A DNA stretch of 64,000 bases from Haliclystus octoradiatus (Eukaryota > Cnidaria > Staurozoa > Stauromedusae > Haliclystidae), in the NCBI GenBank assembly GCA_916610825.1, contig OU744453.1, forward strand, positions 6,857,845 to 6,921,844, given 5' to 3'. A program made the translations under genes and the position numbers. How positions within the stretch are numbered: position 1 is the stretch's first letter; the number at the start of each line of letters is the position of its first letter. Under the pieces are notes generated by a model. The model had not been told where the DNA came from, did not search any database, and worked only from the letters and a program-made list of their open reading frames with translations. Below, one piece after another: positions 26,013 through 38,381 of the stretch.

Positions 26013-29010
26013 ATGAAGCATACGCTTGTTCTAAAACAGTATCATCTGGCTGCTATTTGGAACAGACCAAAGAACGCTAAGAAACAGATTTGTCATTGTA
26101 GAAGTAGTCAACTCACTACGAAAGAAATGTCTTACAACCTTTTGGCCAAGTTGAACGAGCTAGGAAGAGATGTTTCAAAAAAGTTTGAAGGTAAGGAAGC
26201 ACATCCTATTTATTTAACGCAACTGTTATTGTTTTACTGACTGACGAATGCCTATTTCGTGTTCGATTGTGCGAAGTGTTCAATGTTATTTTCATTTCAT
26301 TGTAAATAAATGTGATTAGGATTTAAGCCTACATTTAAACTGTGAATAATATAAATAACATTGATTATGAAATGCAATAGATCACAATTACAAACTGATG
26401 TTCAATGTAATCTCAAATCTTCATGTTTCACACGAATGAATTTTTTCAACATCTTTTAGATTTTATAGATGACGATGAAGTGTTTGATCTGTGCTATGAA
26501 AGTCTTGCGGAAATGTTTCCTGGGTCAAATAAAGAAGCCCTCAGAACAAAATCCAAAGTTTGGAAGCTTATAACTGAAGCAAAGGTAAAACTAAGTGATA
26601 ATGATGATAGAAGGTAAAACTTTCATCCTGTTGTCGTTGTGAATCCTCGCTTTTTTATATCCATATTTATTACATTTTATTTCTATAAAATATCATTGTT
26701 ACTATCACTGTATTAATAATATTAATGATAAATGGGATAGTAGTATAGATCCTATCCTATTATTATTATTAATAACTGTTATTTTTATTACTACTGTAAT
26801 TTCATTATAACTGAGTCAAAGGCTACACAATAATTTTCTGTAACTTGATTTTTAAGTAACAAAAACATTTTAGTGTTATCTTTGACTATATTATTATTAT
26901 CGCTCTTCCAGATGACACTAAGCATAAGAATAAGAGATCATTATTATTATTACTTTATTATTACTTATTACTGTATTAATTATTAATTTTTAATATGCTT
27001 TTCAATGCTACATGAATCTATGATAGTATTTTCTTATTGTTAGAATATTCAGTGTTGATATTCATTTATGTTTATAGTAGTAGCCTAGCCAATCACATGC
27101 CAGGAAAAGGCTTTTGCCTGATCTTTTTTTTAGTTCTATATTTATAGTAGCCTTCATGTTTCAATATATGATATTTTTATTTCAGCATAATGGGGCAAAA
27201 CCAGAGTCCACAACTGCAATTGTCGATGAAGAGAAAGGAACAAATTGTGTTCACTCGCAGTCTGCTAATCTAGATGATTCTGAGATGACAATCAAAGTTG
27301 ATGACCCAGTCACTCACTTCAGCTCAAATTCTACTCTGGTAAAAGATAGCAAAGTTGTTGTTCGGTCACCAGAATTTTCAGTCCGCAGAGATAAATTTAT
27401 TGAAGCTGCTTCAAGGGAAGGAGAAATACCTAAAGAAATACGCAAAAAATATTTCCGAGATGTGGTTACAAACATGATAGCAGATGCCTATGCTGAGCCA
27501 TTCAACCGTGATCCTTCAATGCACGAATTCAAAGAAATGGCCAAATCTATCCTCTCAGTCTATCCACTTTTAGGTGGCAATGGTCATTCACATGTAAGTG
27601 TAGCATGCAATTGTTCCCTTAATGAATAAAGATATGTATACAGTCAAACCTGTTATAACGGTCACCTTTATACAGTGGTCACCTGTCTGTAGTGGCCAGT
27701 TTATTCACCTCTTATAGCTGGCTGTAATATCAATGTTTCACTGTACATATTTTTACAACTACCTTTGTCTTTCATTAACCAAACTGCGTTTTGCATTTAT
27801 TTTCAGAATGAAATTTTCAAGGAGTTGAGAAAGCGTTACCACAATGTAAAAGACAACCAGAAGAATGGGGCTGAAAGGAAGCGCCGCAAATCCGCAGCAT
27901 CTCAAAATAATGAGCCAATTGCAAAGAAAGGGACAAATGAAATGGCGAATAATGGGCATTGTAGTTCTCCTTCACCAGAACGCAGTAACGCAGAAGTTGA
28001 ATCACAGAATTCTCCTTGTAGTGATGGTATGTAGTCTTCATTAGTCTTGAATTTATCTCTGAAATAATCCCTGCGCCCATAATTTATAATATCCATAACG
28101 CATTCTATGGACATAGATGTTGCGCTTTTATTTTTCTTCTTGTCTTGATACTTTTTTTTAATATTTGAAACAATTGTTTAATGTCAATTCCAGTCTGTTC
28201 TAATTGTAAATACAATTGATTATTTTGAATTTGTTATAATTGTAGGCTACTCATAATATACTTCATGTTTTCTCTTTCACTCATTTTTATGTATACAATT
28301 TTTAGAGCAACATCCAATGCCATCCTATCCAATCGAAATGATGGAGCGACAGCACAAAACAATGCTGAAAGAGTTGAAGAAGAAAAATCCAGATTTGAAT
28401 GAAATTGATCGCTACTTGGACTTAAGTTTCATATCCCGGAGGAAATGGGTAACATCCTTAAACGGTACTACAAGATGCCATGAAGTGCTTCAAAAATATC
28501 CTTGCTTTAGATCTCATATACAGGTAATAATTGCTCATAATTTTCATAAAAATATCTGTATATAGCCAATGCATTACCATATTATAACAGATTGTCCATG
28601 TCTGTTTCTTCAGATTGTTGAGGAAGCTAGGAGAGTTCTGGGAAAGTTGAAAGGATCTACAAGTTTTCTATCTCAATGTACGATGAAGTTGAAGGAGGAA
28701 ATTGATCAATTGATCTATTTTGGTGTTGCTGAAGGAAACATCAAACATTCCAAAAGCCCAAATCTCAGTAAGTTATTTTAAAATATTATAAATAGGACTC
28801 ATGCTGAAATATTATTTAAATGTGAAAGAAATTACGTAATTATCCTGAAGAAGAAGAATGAATTACAGAGAGTTTCATTAACGATCCTTAATTTACAAAT
28901 TTTCAGTAATAGCTATGTTTGATTCTAATAATAATAATAGTGAGAAGGTCAAGAAAGACACATTCTTTGGTTTGGGAGTTACAACCAAAGAATGTGTCTT
29001 TCTTGACCTT

Positions 29011-29085
<75 letters not shown>

Positions 29086-29124
29086 TTATTATTATTTTTA
29101 TTATTATTATTATTATTATTTTTG

Positions 29125-29165
<41 letters not shown>

Positions 29166-29197
29166 GTTATTGTTATTGTTATTGTTATTATTTATTA

Positions 29198-29290
<93 letters not shown>

Positions 29291-31662
29291 TACGCTCTGC
29301 TATTCACTAGCATTGAGCACTATCCAATTGCCGATATTGAGTTTTAATATTTCTAATATATTTGATTCTATACATCAATAACATTTATTTAAATATTTTA
29401 CACATCACAGGTTCAAAGGTTCTTCACATCCTTGAAAATTTTCCTGCCATGTTCCCTGGGAAATATTCAAAGTCGTCAAAGAATCTCTGTGGCATTTTTC
29501 ACATCTTGGAGGTAAGATAACTCTTGTACTCTTGTAACTCTGTACCAGCTGGGCCTGAACTACTTTTCATGCCTTAACCGCCCTTTGAGACATGTCTTCT
29601 GTTTATACAAAAACCTTTCCTGTTCATCCTTTGTTTAACATAATGTTAATTGATAGTGTAGCGGTTATGAAACAGACGACCAGTTATCATCAAATACCTG
29701 AAAATTTACTAAAAATGTAATGTTTTCTACTTATTCCGTTAATACATACAACCACATATCAAAATGACATAGTGTACATCATGCACAATATTATCAATTA
29801 TCCACCATACCTGTTTCTTCTTGTAAATATTTTACAGTCCAACCTCTAAATAACATCTATCTATGTGATGTAGCTAATTTGACCATAATATGCAGGTGAC
29901 GTTTACTAAATGCTGATTTACTAGAAAATATCATTTCAAACATTAAAATAGTGACCATTATAGACAGATGCCCACTGTATAGAGGTGACCATTATTACAG
30001 GTTAGAAGAATGCACTTCAACTTAAGGAAGACATGATTTTTAGTGCAATAAAAATTAAGTATTTTCATCCAACTACATATCTGTGAATAAAATATTACAA
30101 TTGTGTGATCGGATTCATACTGACAATTATAGCTTTCTGATCAGATTATGTATGATTGAAAATATTTTACGTTGTTTAATAAAAAATTTTGAACCGGAAT
30201 AATTTTAAAGACCATAAAATGACCAGCAGCCTTTGTATATTTTTGTCTTTGAAATCTGGACCCAGATTTCAATCACTCGTTTTCATGATGCACGGCCCGC
30301 CTCTGTGTCTCCTTTGCACACACGCGCGATTTTGCAAAACATTTCGTAAAACGAAAATGGAAGCATTCTGTTATTTCAAGTTATTTATCAACGAACTGGT
30401 TTGGAAAGTTGCAAGAGCAACAGAGGTGGACGTCGTAAGGGCTTTCGACGCTTGAATAAATGTGTACCACGAAAATCAATTCACTTGCTACTAGCGTCAT
30501 ACGAATTGAGGAAGGAAAACGGAGTTGAAAGCTACAACTGAACTCGACTGGTGATTCAAAATTTCATGTTGGTGTGTACTTGATACAAGAATATTAGGGA
30601 TTGAAAGAACGGGAAGAGATTTGTTAGTATTCAAAATCGAAACTTATCGCCGAAACAAAATGAAATTATAACACTATGCAGGTGAATTCGATTTTTAATA
30701 CGGATACTTTGATCATTGACTCCAAATTATGTTTGTAAACACGTAGGCTTCGTCTAAAAATAGTTCGTTACATACCTATGTATGTTTTATATTGCATTGT
30801 TTTTCTGCAGTATATATGCACGTAAATTTTAAAATTTAGAATCATATGAATTTATTTAGTGTTGATTTGAAAGTACATTTTATCCAAGTTGTTTTGATTT
30901 GCGTCAAACTTCTCAGACAGATAATCGGACTGTGACTCCCATTCCGCTATTTATTTTTGAGCCGTATACATTTGTTGGCTATCTATAGCCATAGACTTGC
31001 GTTTCGACAAGTAAGAATTCAATTGAGAATTATCCAAAATTGAAATTGATAAACCAGACTATTTTCTCGGGCTTTCTGTCGTGTCTTTCCATAGCAACAG
31101 CCACGAGGACAATCCTCTGACGTGAGCGCTGACGTCACTTTCCAGAGGATCAGCCTCGTTTCTTTTAATCAAGACAACAAAACAAAGCAAAGGCTGCTGG
31201 TCATTCGAAACTCTTTAATCTTGAGTTTCGGATCAGATCAGATGTCAAATAGGTCTTACCAGTTTTTAATTCACTGAAAATCCAATCCAACGTACACCTC
31301 TATCATACATCATTATATGTGATTATAATTGAATTTTTTTTACTTTACAGGACAATGAAGACCCTGATGTTGTTTTAAACAAAAGAAAATCTGATTCCCC
31401 TATGATATTAGTGAAAGATGACATAAGTATTGTCTACGGCAAAGAGATTGTTACAAGAGTATCACTAAAAGATTCTGCAGAAGCATTGATCTGCTACTTG
31501 TGCCTTCATTATGTATTGAACATTGATTACGAAACAGCCAATGAACAAAGTCTCTATTTCCTACAGTTTGTATTAATTGGTGATACCAATGTCCCTGGAG
31601 ATATACATAAAAGTTTTATGCTATCTTTAGAGAAGTATAATAAATTCAAATCTGAATTTTAG
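26013..31662 (+). CDS. EnSpm-encoded accessory protein, eight exons
   Basis: Exons that join in phase: 26013-26190, 26460-26584, 27186-27593, 27807-28026, 28306-28523, 28614-28767, 29411-29511 and 31351-31662 (stop). All introns are GT-AG. The predicted protein is about 570 residues, charged, with no signal peptide or membrane segment and with a Lys/Arg-rich patch (GAERKRRKSAASQ) that could be a nuclear signal. Later exons contain KYPCFRSHIQIVEEARRVLG, NFPAMFPGKYS, LCGIFHILEDNEDPD and ALICYLCLHYVLNIDYE. This layout resembles, from memory, a family of transposon-linked proteins in fish and cnidarians annotated as SAMD3-like. The start is the first ATG after an in-frame stop at 26007; an upstream 5' exon is possible. 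It has no internal stops, so it may still be functional. The role in transposition is unknown. Confidence 0.75.
27641..27743. mobile_element. Tigger/pogo-like MITE 2 (103 bp)
   Basis: It starts CAGTCAAACCTGTTATAACG and ends with the complement of CAGTGAAACATTG, flanked by TA. It lies in intron 3 of the accessory gene and shares TIR and body words (GACAGGTGACC) with MITE 1. Confidence 0.75.
28941..29014. repeat. Perfect 32-bp inverted repeat with 10-nt loop
   Basis: The left arm (28941-28972, starting TGAGAAGGTCAAGAAAGACA) is exactly complementary to 28983-29014, with a 10-nt loop. The outer flanks, AATAATAATA and ATTATTATT, extend the pairing. It lies in intron 6 of the accessory gene. Confidence 0.95.
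29014..29290. repeat. (ATT)n microsatellite, about 277 bp
   Basis: ATT units with several ATTTT, TTTTTG and ATTGTT interruptions. It is complementary in sequence to the (TAA)n run at 16904-17443. The long Ile/Leu/Tyr frames across it are not genes. Confidence 0.95.
29835..30005. mobile_element. Tigger/pogo-like MITE 3 (decayed, about 170 bp)
   Basis: It begins with TA then CAGTCCAACCTCTAAATAAC and carries the same inner words (ATAGACAGATGCCCACTGTA, GAGGTGACCATTAT) as the other two copies. The right end is degraded (ACAGGTTAGAAG). It lies in intron 7 of the accessory gene. Confidence 0.65.
30006..31350. other. Rest of intron 7 of the accessory gene, no gene seen
   Basis: Non-coding DNA. The only notable structure is an imperfect inverted repeat at 31103-31159 (ACGAGG.ATCCTCTG facing CAGAGGAT.CCTCGT) around a TGACGTCA-like core. 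The ORF at 30189-30455 has no recognisable motif. Confidence 0.5.
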
Positions 31663-31789
31663 GCTTGTAATTTTTATTCATTTGTTCATATTCTATTTTA
31701 TAATTTTAATTATTTGTAAAGTAATATCCATTTGTTTTAATTTTTATTTGAAAATTACATTGTTTCTGTTATGTTAATTTACTTTGTGT

Positions 31790-32345
31790 TAAATACCATG
31801 TCAGTGATCAGTATGATGCTTAAAACAAGAATGTATTGCGTGCTTGACTCAAGCAGAAAAGTATATTTTTCAGTTAGCAGAACAACTTATTTCCAGCAGC
31901 GATATACTTAAAACAAGAATAAATTTGACTCAATTTGAGCAAGAAATTTTACTTGGCAAGCAAATAAGGAACTGACTTTAAGCAAGCGTGTGCTTCAAAC
32001 AAGCATAAACAGTGCTAATTTTAAGTAAAAAAATGGATTGGTAGGCAATTACAGAGCTTATTTCCAGTATATGTATACTTAAAACAAGAACGTTGTTGGT
32101 AAGGTGTATATAAAGTAACTTAAATCTAGCATACCAGTGCTTAAAACTGGTCGTTAATGACTGATTTCAAGAAGAAATCTGATTCACGAACTTGCTTATT
32201 TTTAGAATGGATATGCTAACCATGGGATTCTTATCAAGAAATAGATGCTTACCCCATGGACAAGATTTTTATACTTATTATAAGAATTATTTTGCTTAAT
32301 ATAAGCAATATTTTGCTTGAAATAAGTTATTCATTTTTTGCTGTG
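31790..32345. repeat. Right TIR and subterminal repeats of the EnSpm-like element
   Basis: At least five diverged copies of a motif like ATACTTAAAACAAGAAT (near 31818, 31906, 31990, 32077 and 32139), plus ATTCTTATCAAG and palindromic TTGCTTAATATAAGCAA. The end is the complement of CACAGCAAAAAATGAA. It mirrors the left subterminal region. Confidence 0.78.
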
Positions 32346-34935
32346 TAGGCCAAACAAAATATTTTTTTGAAATCAAAGAAACGTAGACCTATTTCATGTA
32401 GTGTTGATATCATCAATACATATAGCGCGGCACAAACGCTATGAAAATTAAAGAGACTTTAGGTCTTAATTTAATTTATTAATGAAACAAAATGCCGTTC
32501 ATTACTTTTCTCAAAATCGAGATATAAAACATTTCACTTTTAAAAAGGCTATTTTGATATATAATTTTTGAGAACACTGAGCAAACAATCTGTTTTGAAA
32601 TGAATAATCTATCGCGGGGCTTAAAAACAAATTAATTTGCAAGAATTTTCAAATTGACGTTGGCGTTCGACTAGTTCGAAAAATATTCAAAGTTCGAAGA
32701 GATTATCTGTCTACAGTCTAAAATTACAGAGTTTAGAATCAATCAAGGCATTGCACAAAAAGTATTTCTTTAATTTATTATTTAATATAAAAACATGAAT
32801 CCTTTGGTTTTGAGCAGGCAGGCTTTTATTTTCAGATTTTGCTTCCATAATTAACGAAGGAATTATAGGCATCGATTAAAATTAAAATTTCATTTTGTTG
32901 ACTTGCTATACGAATAAGACACAGTATGTTACTACAGGTTTGAGAATAAAAATAGCGGTGTCTTGTTATTATCGTTGATCAACATTTAATAAAGTTAATT
33001 TCAGGTATATCAAATTTAACAAAGTTAAATTGAATTGAGCGTATGATTTGTGATAAACAATAATAATTATAATATTTTCAGCGTTCAAATATTTTGCTTT
33101 GAATTTAAAAGCACAAAAACATAATTTTAAAACACTTTTAAATAGTTAATACAGTTTGGATGAGTGTAACAAACCTTGTGTTACAAAAATAAAAAGCGAA
33201 AAGGTTGCATGAAATAATCGATCATAGCAAACAATATTTATTAAAATACAACTTACCATTTTCCAAATGAGATCCAAATAAAAACTATACGAGCGGCATA
33301 ATCTCCGAACAACATTTGAATACATAATAGCGGGTTCTCTGAGTTAATACACCAATCAATAATAAGTTAACAACCATATTTTATCGAAGGAGAATGTAAG
33401 CCCGATAAGAATAAAATAAAGATTGTCTTTTATTCGAAATAATTCTGACAAAAATGATCATTTCATATCGCGATCAAATGCAAGGTAAAGTAGATTCATT
33501 TTCTACATAGTAAATTATCCTTTTCATCAGACATCATAACATGAGCATTTAAATATTACCATCGGCTGTGGTATTTTATATCTTTGAAGCTGCACTAAAC
33601 ATTTCCACTCTATAAACCATCGCGTCCGTTTCAATAAATTCTGAATAAATATGCATATCACGAATCTGGCAAAATGAGTTGTTTTCGTTTTTCTATCAAA
33701 ATAATTGATTTATTCATAATCGTCTTTTCTTTCATTCGACATCTGTAATGTATTATAAATAGCGCGTAGAAATATTGACAACAAGATGTAACATGATATC
33801 AATATCAAATTAGTATAGCGATTTATTATAGAACTTTATTTCCTTTTAAAAGAATGTTGATGCTATTATTCTGGAAAATTTGATAACAAGAAGCACTATG
33901 AGGTCAATTTTTCACATCTTTTTTTTACTTACAAAATCTTATTCTCAACGAACTCTTAGTATTTTGATAGACTGCCATGAAAATCACAGTCCTACTTGCT
34001 GAGATTGCAAAGATTAAAAATATATAGGCTCATATACTATCATATCATAATATTTTCAGATTATATATATAATTTGATTTTCAATTACACGCGCGTGTGT
34101 CGGCCTTGTTCAATAATGCGTTGTCAAAGCAGTAGGTTTGTTGATGACGTCAGTCAAAGCGTCTTTAATAATAAGCAAGGCAGAGGCTCATTGGTTAATG
34201 CTCTGGCATCACAATATGAGGGTCGTCAGTTCAAATCCGCCATTCGGAAAATTTTTATCAACGATTTTTCTTATTTTTTTTAATATGAAGCAGTAAATCA
34301 TTGTTAATTAACAAAAGATATCGTTTGATCATGTTAATAACAGAAATTAGTGGACCATGTGTCTTGTCGAAGCTAAATCAATTTAATATTGAATATATTA
34401 CATGCGATGCCACGAGTTTGACCGGCCTCACCTTGACGGCGTTATTTTGTGAACACCACATTAGTGTTGTTTGTATTGCAATGAAGATTTATCAATCCGA
34501 ACCGAACGCGATTTGATCGTATCGGGTCAGATTCGGGTTAATATTTTAGGTCTTCGGATCGGATCGGATTTGAAGTGATTTTTTATGGATAGTTTCATAT
34601 TTCGAAATTTGACTGAATATTTGTAATTCATAATAATTAATGTGTTCTGGTTTCCTTTCAGCACATAAAATAAAGTTTTTATATGTAGAGATAGCTACGT
34701 TAAATTATACATTTCAATCGACTCAATTGATGTGAAATAAATTAAATTTTTATTAATGGAATGATTAAGATGTATTGATTAATGCTACATCGTTTCAATG
34801 CGTAGTGTCTCATGTTCTCCTCCAGAGTTCATACTCCGTATTATACAGTGATAGTCAGCTTAGTCAATTGTTTAATTATAAGTGATCTGAAAGTTTTATC
34901 ATAGAAGGTCCATTATGGACTACACTCATAGCTAG
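32346..34935 (+). mobile_element. Helitron unit 5, 3' part, and terminus of the array
   Basis: It resumes TAGGCCAAACAAAATAT as in the other units and continues through the tRNA-like block (34175-34242) and the GATCGGATCGGAT patch near 34556-34568. It ends with the hairpin and CATAGCTAG at 34935, followed by T of the target site. It is more diverged from units 1-4 than they are within their pairs. Confidence 0.86.
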
Positions 34936-36589
34936 TATATATATATTCTGCTACTTAACGAAAATTTCGTTGTTTTACTTGAGCAGTTGTGACAGGATTC
35001 TGCGTGATGATCTAGCCGCGTGGTATTTGTTCAATAATTCATCGGTTTACTAAATTTCATGTTTGACTGTTTGGTGTTGCTTAGCAATTCATAATTAGTG
35101 AATAAATTTTTCTCAAATACTACGCATGCTCATAGGGAATACAAAATTATTTATTTTACAGCAGTTTATTCCTGAATTTCCGCTTTAAACCTCTTTTTCA
35201 AATTCAAATGTACTATCAAAAATACTATTAATTCACCAAGCGCGGTCACGCGATCCAAATGTTAAGAACAGCTGACAGCAAGCGCTCAATCTGTTCCATG
35301 GAAACACTTGCTATTTCTGATATACTGTTATTAAGTCTTCATCTCACGATTGTTGAAAGATTTTATTATATTTAGATTCCTAATTTTTTTACCATAGCAT
35401 CACATAATTTTGATATGTAAATTATATTCTTCTCCGATTTATATAATTTTTAAGAAAGAAGAGTTTGACCGCAATTATCAAAGCCTTCCAGTCTGCTTCA
35501 AGCTGTGATCCCACATTCCATGTAGGGGAACAATAGCAGCGCTTGGTGAATTGTTTCTCTTAAATAAAACTTTGTATTAAAATAAACTTTTTTTCTGATA
35601 TTTACTTTATAATAAATAAAATCTTAAACAAGCTCTTTAAAATTACTGTTTGAAATGTGTTTGGTATGAACCTTGATTTTGTTCCTGAGGATATATTATG
35701 ATACATTTTTTAAATTCAGTATCTCTTGATCCCTTAAAATAAGCAAAGACGATGAAGTTGGAAAAAATCTTCCTGAATTTCTTCACGCATGTAATAGAAC
35801 CTGACGTGAAAAAATAATTTGTTAACCTGGCGAGAAATTTGTTTCCATCTGAAAAATATTTCTTGGTTAAAAATTCCGATAGATCCAAATTAAGAAAAAC
35901 GGCTTGAGTACTGAATTGGTATCTAATATTGAATATTTAGACTCAAAATTGACTTTATTATTTAGATTTTTTCTTAAAGTCTCGATCATTTGAGTAATGG
36001 AAACCGATCATATATACGACCTGCAGTTAATTTCTAAGAAGGAAATAAGGCCATTATTCTATTACTGAATTCACATCACTATAGCCATTCGGTTAGAACT
36101 TCACATCATTATAGCCATAGAACAATGCAATTTCAAAAACGCAATCTAACTTACAAATCGAAATTGATGTCCCGAATGAGAATTTTGAGCTTGTTCCGGA
36201 TATTTTAAAACAATTAACAAACGCTCAAGAAAGTCATACGACAATTTATTAATATATAGTACTGTAGCTTTAGAGCAACTGGCGGACAAGTTTGTATGAT
36301 AATCGCTATTACGATAACTCAATATAAACACACGGAGTGGAGTTAACAAAAGAATGAAAATATTGAATAGAATACATACTATATAGTATACGAATGAGAG
36401 GCTAACCAGGTTACATGAATATGCGGTTACTGGACATTACACAAGGTTATTCAGAAGTTATAGCTTTATGGCGTAGTTGAGGCACCAAATGAGAAGATTG
36501 GAGGAATGCGAAAATGATTTGTCGTGATTTCTGATACTTTTTCGTTTTCCCCTGAAGTGAGTCGAGTGCGCCATAATGCTTTAACTCAC
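34936..36589 (+). repeat. Segmental duplication copy 1, continued; no gene seen
   Basis: It aligns with 58434-60068 in copy 2 and is AT-rich. A TATAGCCAT-containing stretch is repeated locally (36080-36120). Short ORFs (such as minus-strand 35643-35888) are not preserved between copies, so this is called spacer. Confidence 0.7.
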
Positions 36590-38166
36590 ATTGACTTGCT
36601 CAAGTCTCACTTCTGTGTTATGCCCATCTTGATGGATTGGGAAGTGAGACTTGCGTCCTTTGAGAAATCTATTGTCCTTCGAACACAGACAAACAGCTTC
36701 AGTTTTCAGGAAGTGACGCACATAGTCTGTTAGTATTCCAGGGAGTCAATAGGGAGGTTTTTAATTTTTGACGAGACGAGATCTTTCATGAGTTACGTCA
36801 TCACGCATGCGTATTAGTATCAAAATAAGGGGGATGCCGTGAAAGTCGTGATTTGTTTTTTCGTGTTTACGAGATTCTGAAAAAATTTCGTTTAGTTTTT
36901 ACGAGTTTATAGTTGGTGCAAAATTCCAAATATGAGAGTCTGTCAACTCAATATACTATTCACATTGGAAATGATCTGAAAGATGAGTATCGACAAAGTA
37001 TGTTCATGGATAAAAAGCTTGATAAATTAAAATCAAAAATTAAAATGCTTTAAAATTATTGCAAGCTATCAAACCAACCTACTACCAAGCCTACTATGGA
37101 ATTAGACAGATTTTAAAATATATTTTGTTTGCTGGTTGTTTATTAAAAGATCAGAACACTTCTCTTCAAAGGTATATTTTATATGACTTGCATGTCTTCA
37201 GAAAAGTTTTTAATCAATTTTTTGATATTCTGAATAATTATTCATAAATTTTCTTGAATCATTTATGAATCAAAAATTTGTTTTTAATTTCATTGGCTTG
37301 ATCAGCAATAAGAAAACGACACCATATTTTGCTACAGTTTCGATTTATTCTTAAATCATCTTCAGGCAGTCAGAGGGAGAATATAATTTAATTTAATTTA
37401 AGCTAATTTCAAGTATATCTTATCCAAACGAGTTTGTTTGCAACGATTTACAGTGACTAGCCTGTTTTCTTCTGCAAATCCACACTTGTATATAATATTA
37501 TCAACTATTGTAACTTTTTTCTAAACTCTGGTCTTTCTTAGGTAAGATGTTTTTGCGGTGTCTTTTTTCTTTAAATCAACGCTCAGATAAAAATTTTTGT
37601 TTATTTTGTTTAACGAGTTTTCCAAACGTTCAATCAAAAGTATCACAAATACGACTCAGCACCAGGCTACATAAAATAAAACTCGTGAAAGATCTCGTCC
37701 AGTCAAAAAATCTAAAACTCCCTAATATGCAACTTGAAATCCTTCCTGCGTCATTCACAAATATGGAGCCTGAAATTTGCGAAGCTATTGAGTTTGTGTA
37801 GAGCTCTGAAAGATTACATTTATTACATGTTTGATTCTTATCAAAGGTTAACTTATAAATAGAGTGACTACGAATCATAGTGATTATTTACATTGAATGA
37901 ACATTAAATATTGTAAACGTTTTGTAAACGTTTCTAATTCCAGGAGCCTAAAATTCTTTAAAACGTTATCATTATTAGAGAACTTGCTTGTATTGGGTGA
38001 CCGGGCTTTTTCCGCCTTCTGAGCGAGTGAACATTTATGAAACAATAGAATCAAACAAAATACCGTTGTGCAGGATTCTACACAACAGCCCTCAAAGGAC
38101 ATAAGTCCCGCATTCCAGTCGTGAAAATGAGTCAGCAAAAAAGAAATCGGGACTCGAGCCAATCAA
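36590..38166. mobile_element. 1577-bp insertion with 8-bp target duplication (hAT-like?)
   Basis: It is flanked by TAACTCAC at 36582-36589 and 38167-38174. Copy 2 has a single related TGACTCAT at 60061-60068 and no insertion. The ends are imperfect inverted repeats (TTGACTTGCTCAAGTCTC versus TTGATTGGCTCGAGTCCC). Near the left end is a perfect 13-bp inverted repeat, CAAGTCTCACTTC. No transposase motif is visible; the 84-codon ORF at 37547-37801 is unremarkable. An 8-bp duplication suggests hAT, but P-like elements also fit. Confidence 0.7.
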
Positions 38167-38381
38167 TAACTCACAGGAAAGCGTTTGACATCCATATTAA
38201 GCTTCAATGTAATGCCGAACAATGAAACCTGCTATCCTATGTCTTCTATAAGCATTTGATAGGATATCTCACTGTTTCTAGTGAGAAATGAATTATTGAT
38301 TATTTTAAGACGCTATCTTTGATCACTGAAAGGATATTTTTTAGCTTATTCGAAAGTTTTCAAGGTACTATTAATGACGCG

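Noticed and set aside
28915..29347. Ile/Leu/Tyr-rich open frames of 131 and 142 codons
   Set aside because: They read through the hairpin and the (ATT)n microsatellite; not genes.
37547..37801. 84-codon ORF inside the 1577-bp insertion as a transposase remnant
   Set aside because: No transposase motif is recognisable and the length is compatible with chance.
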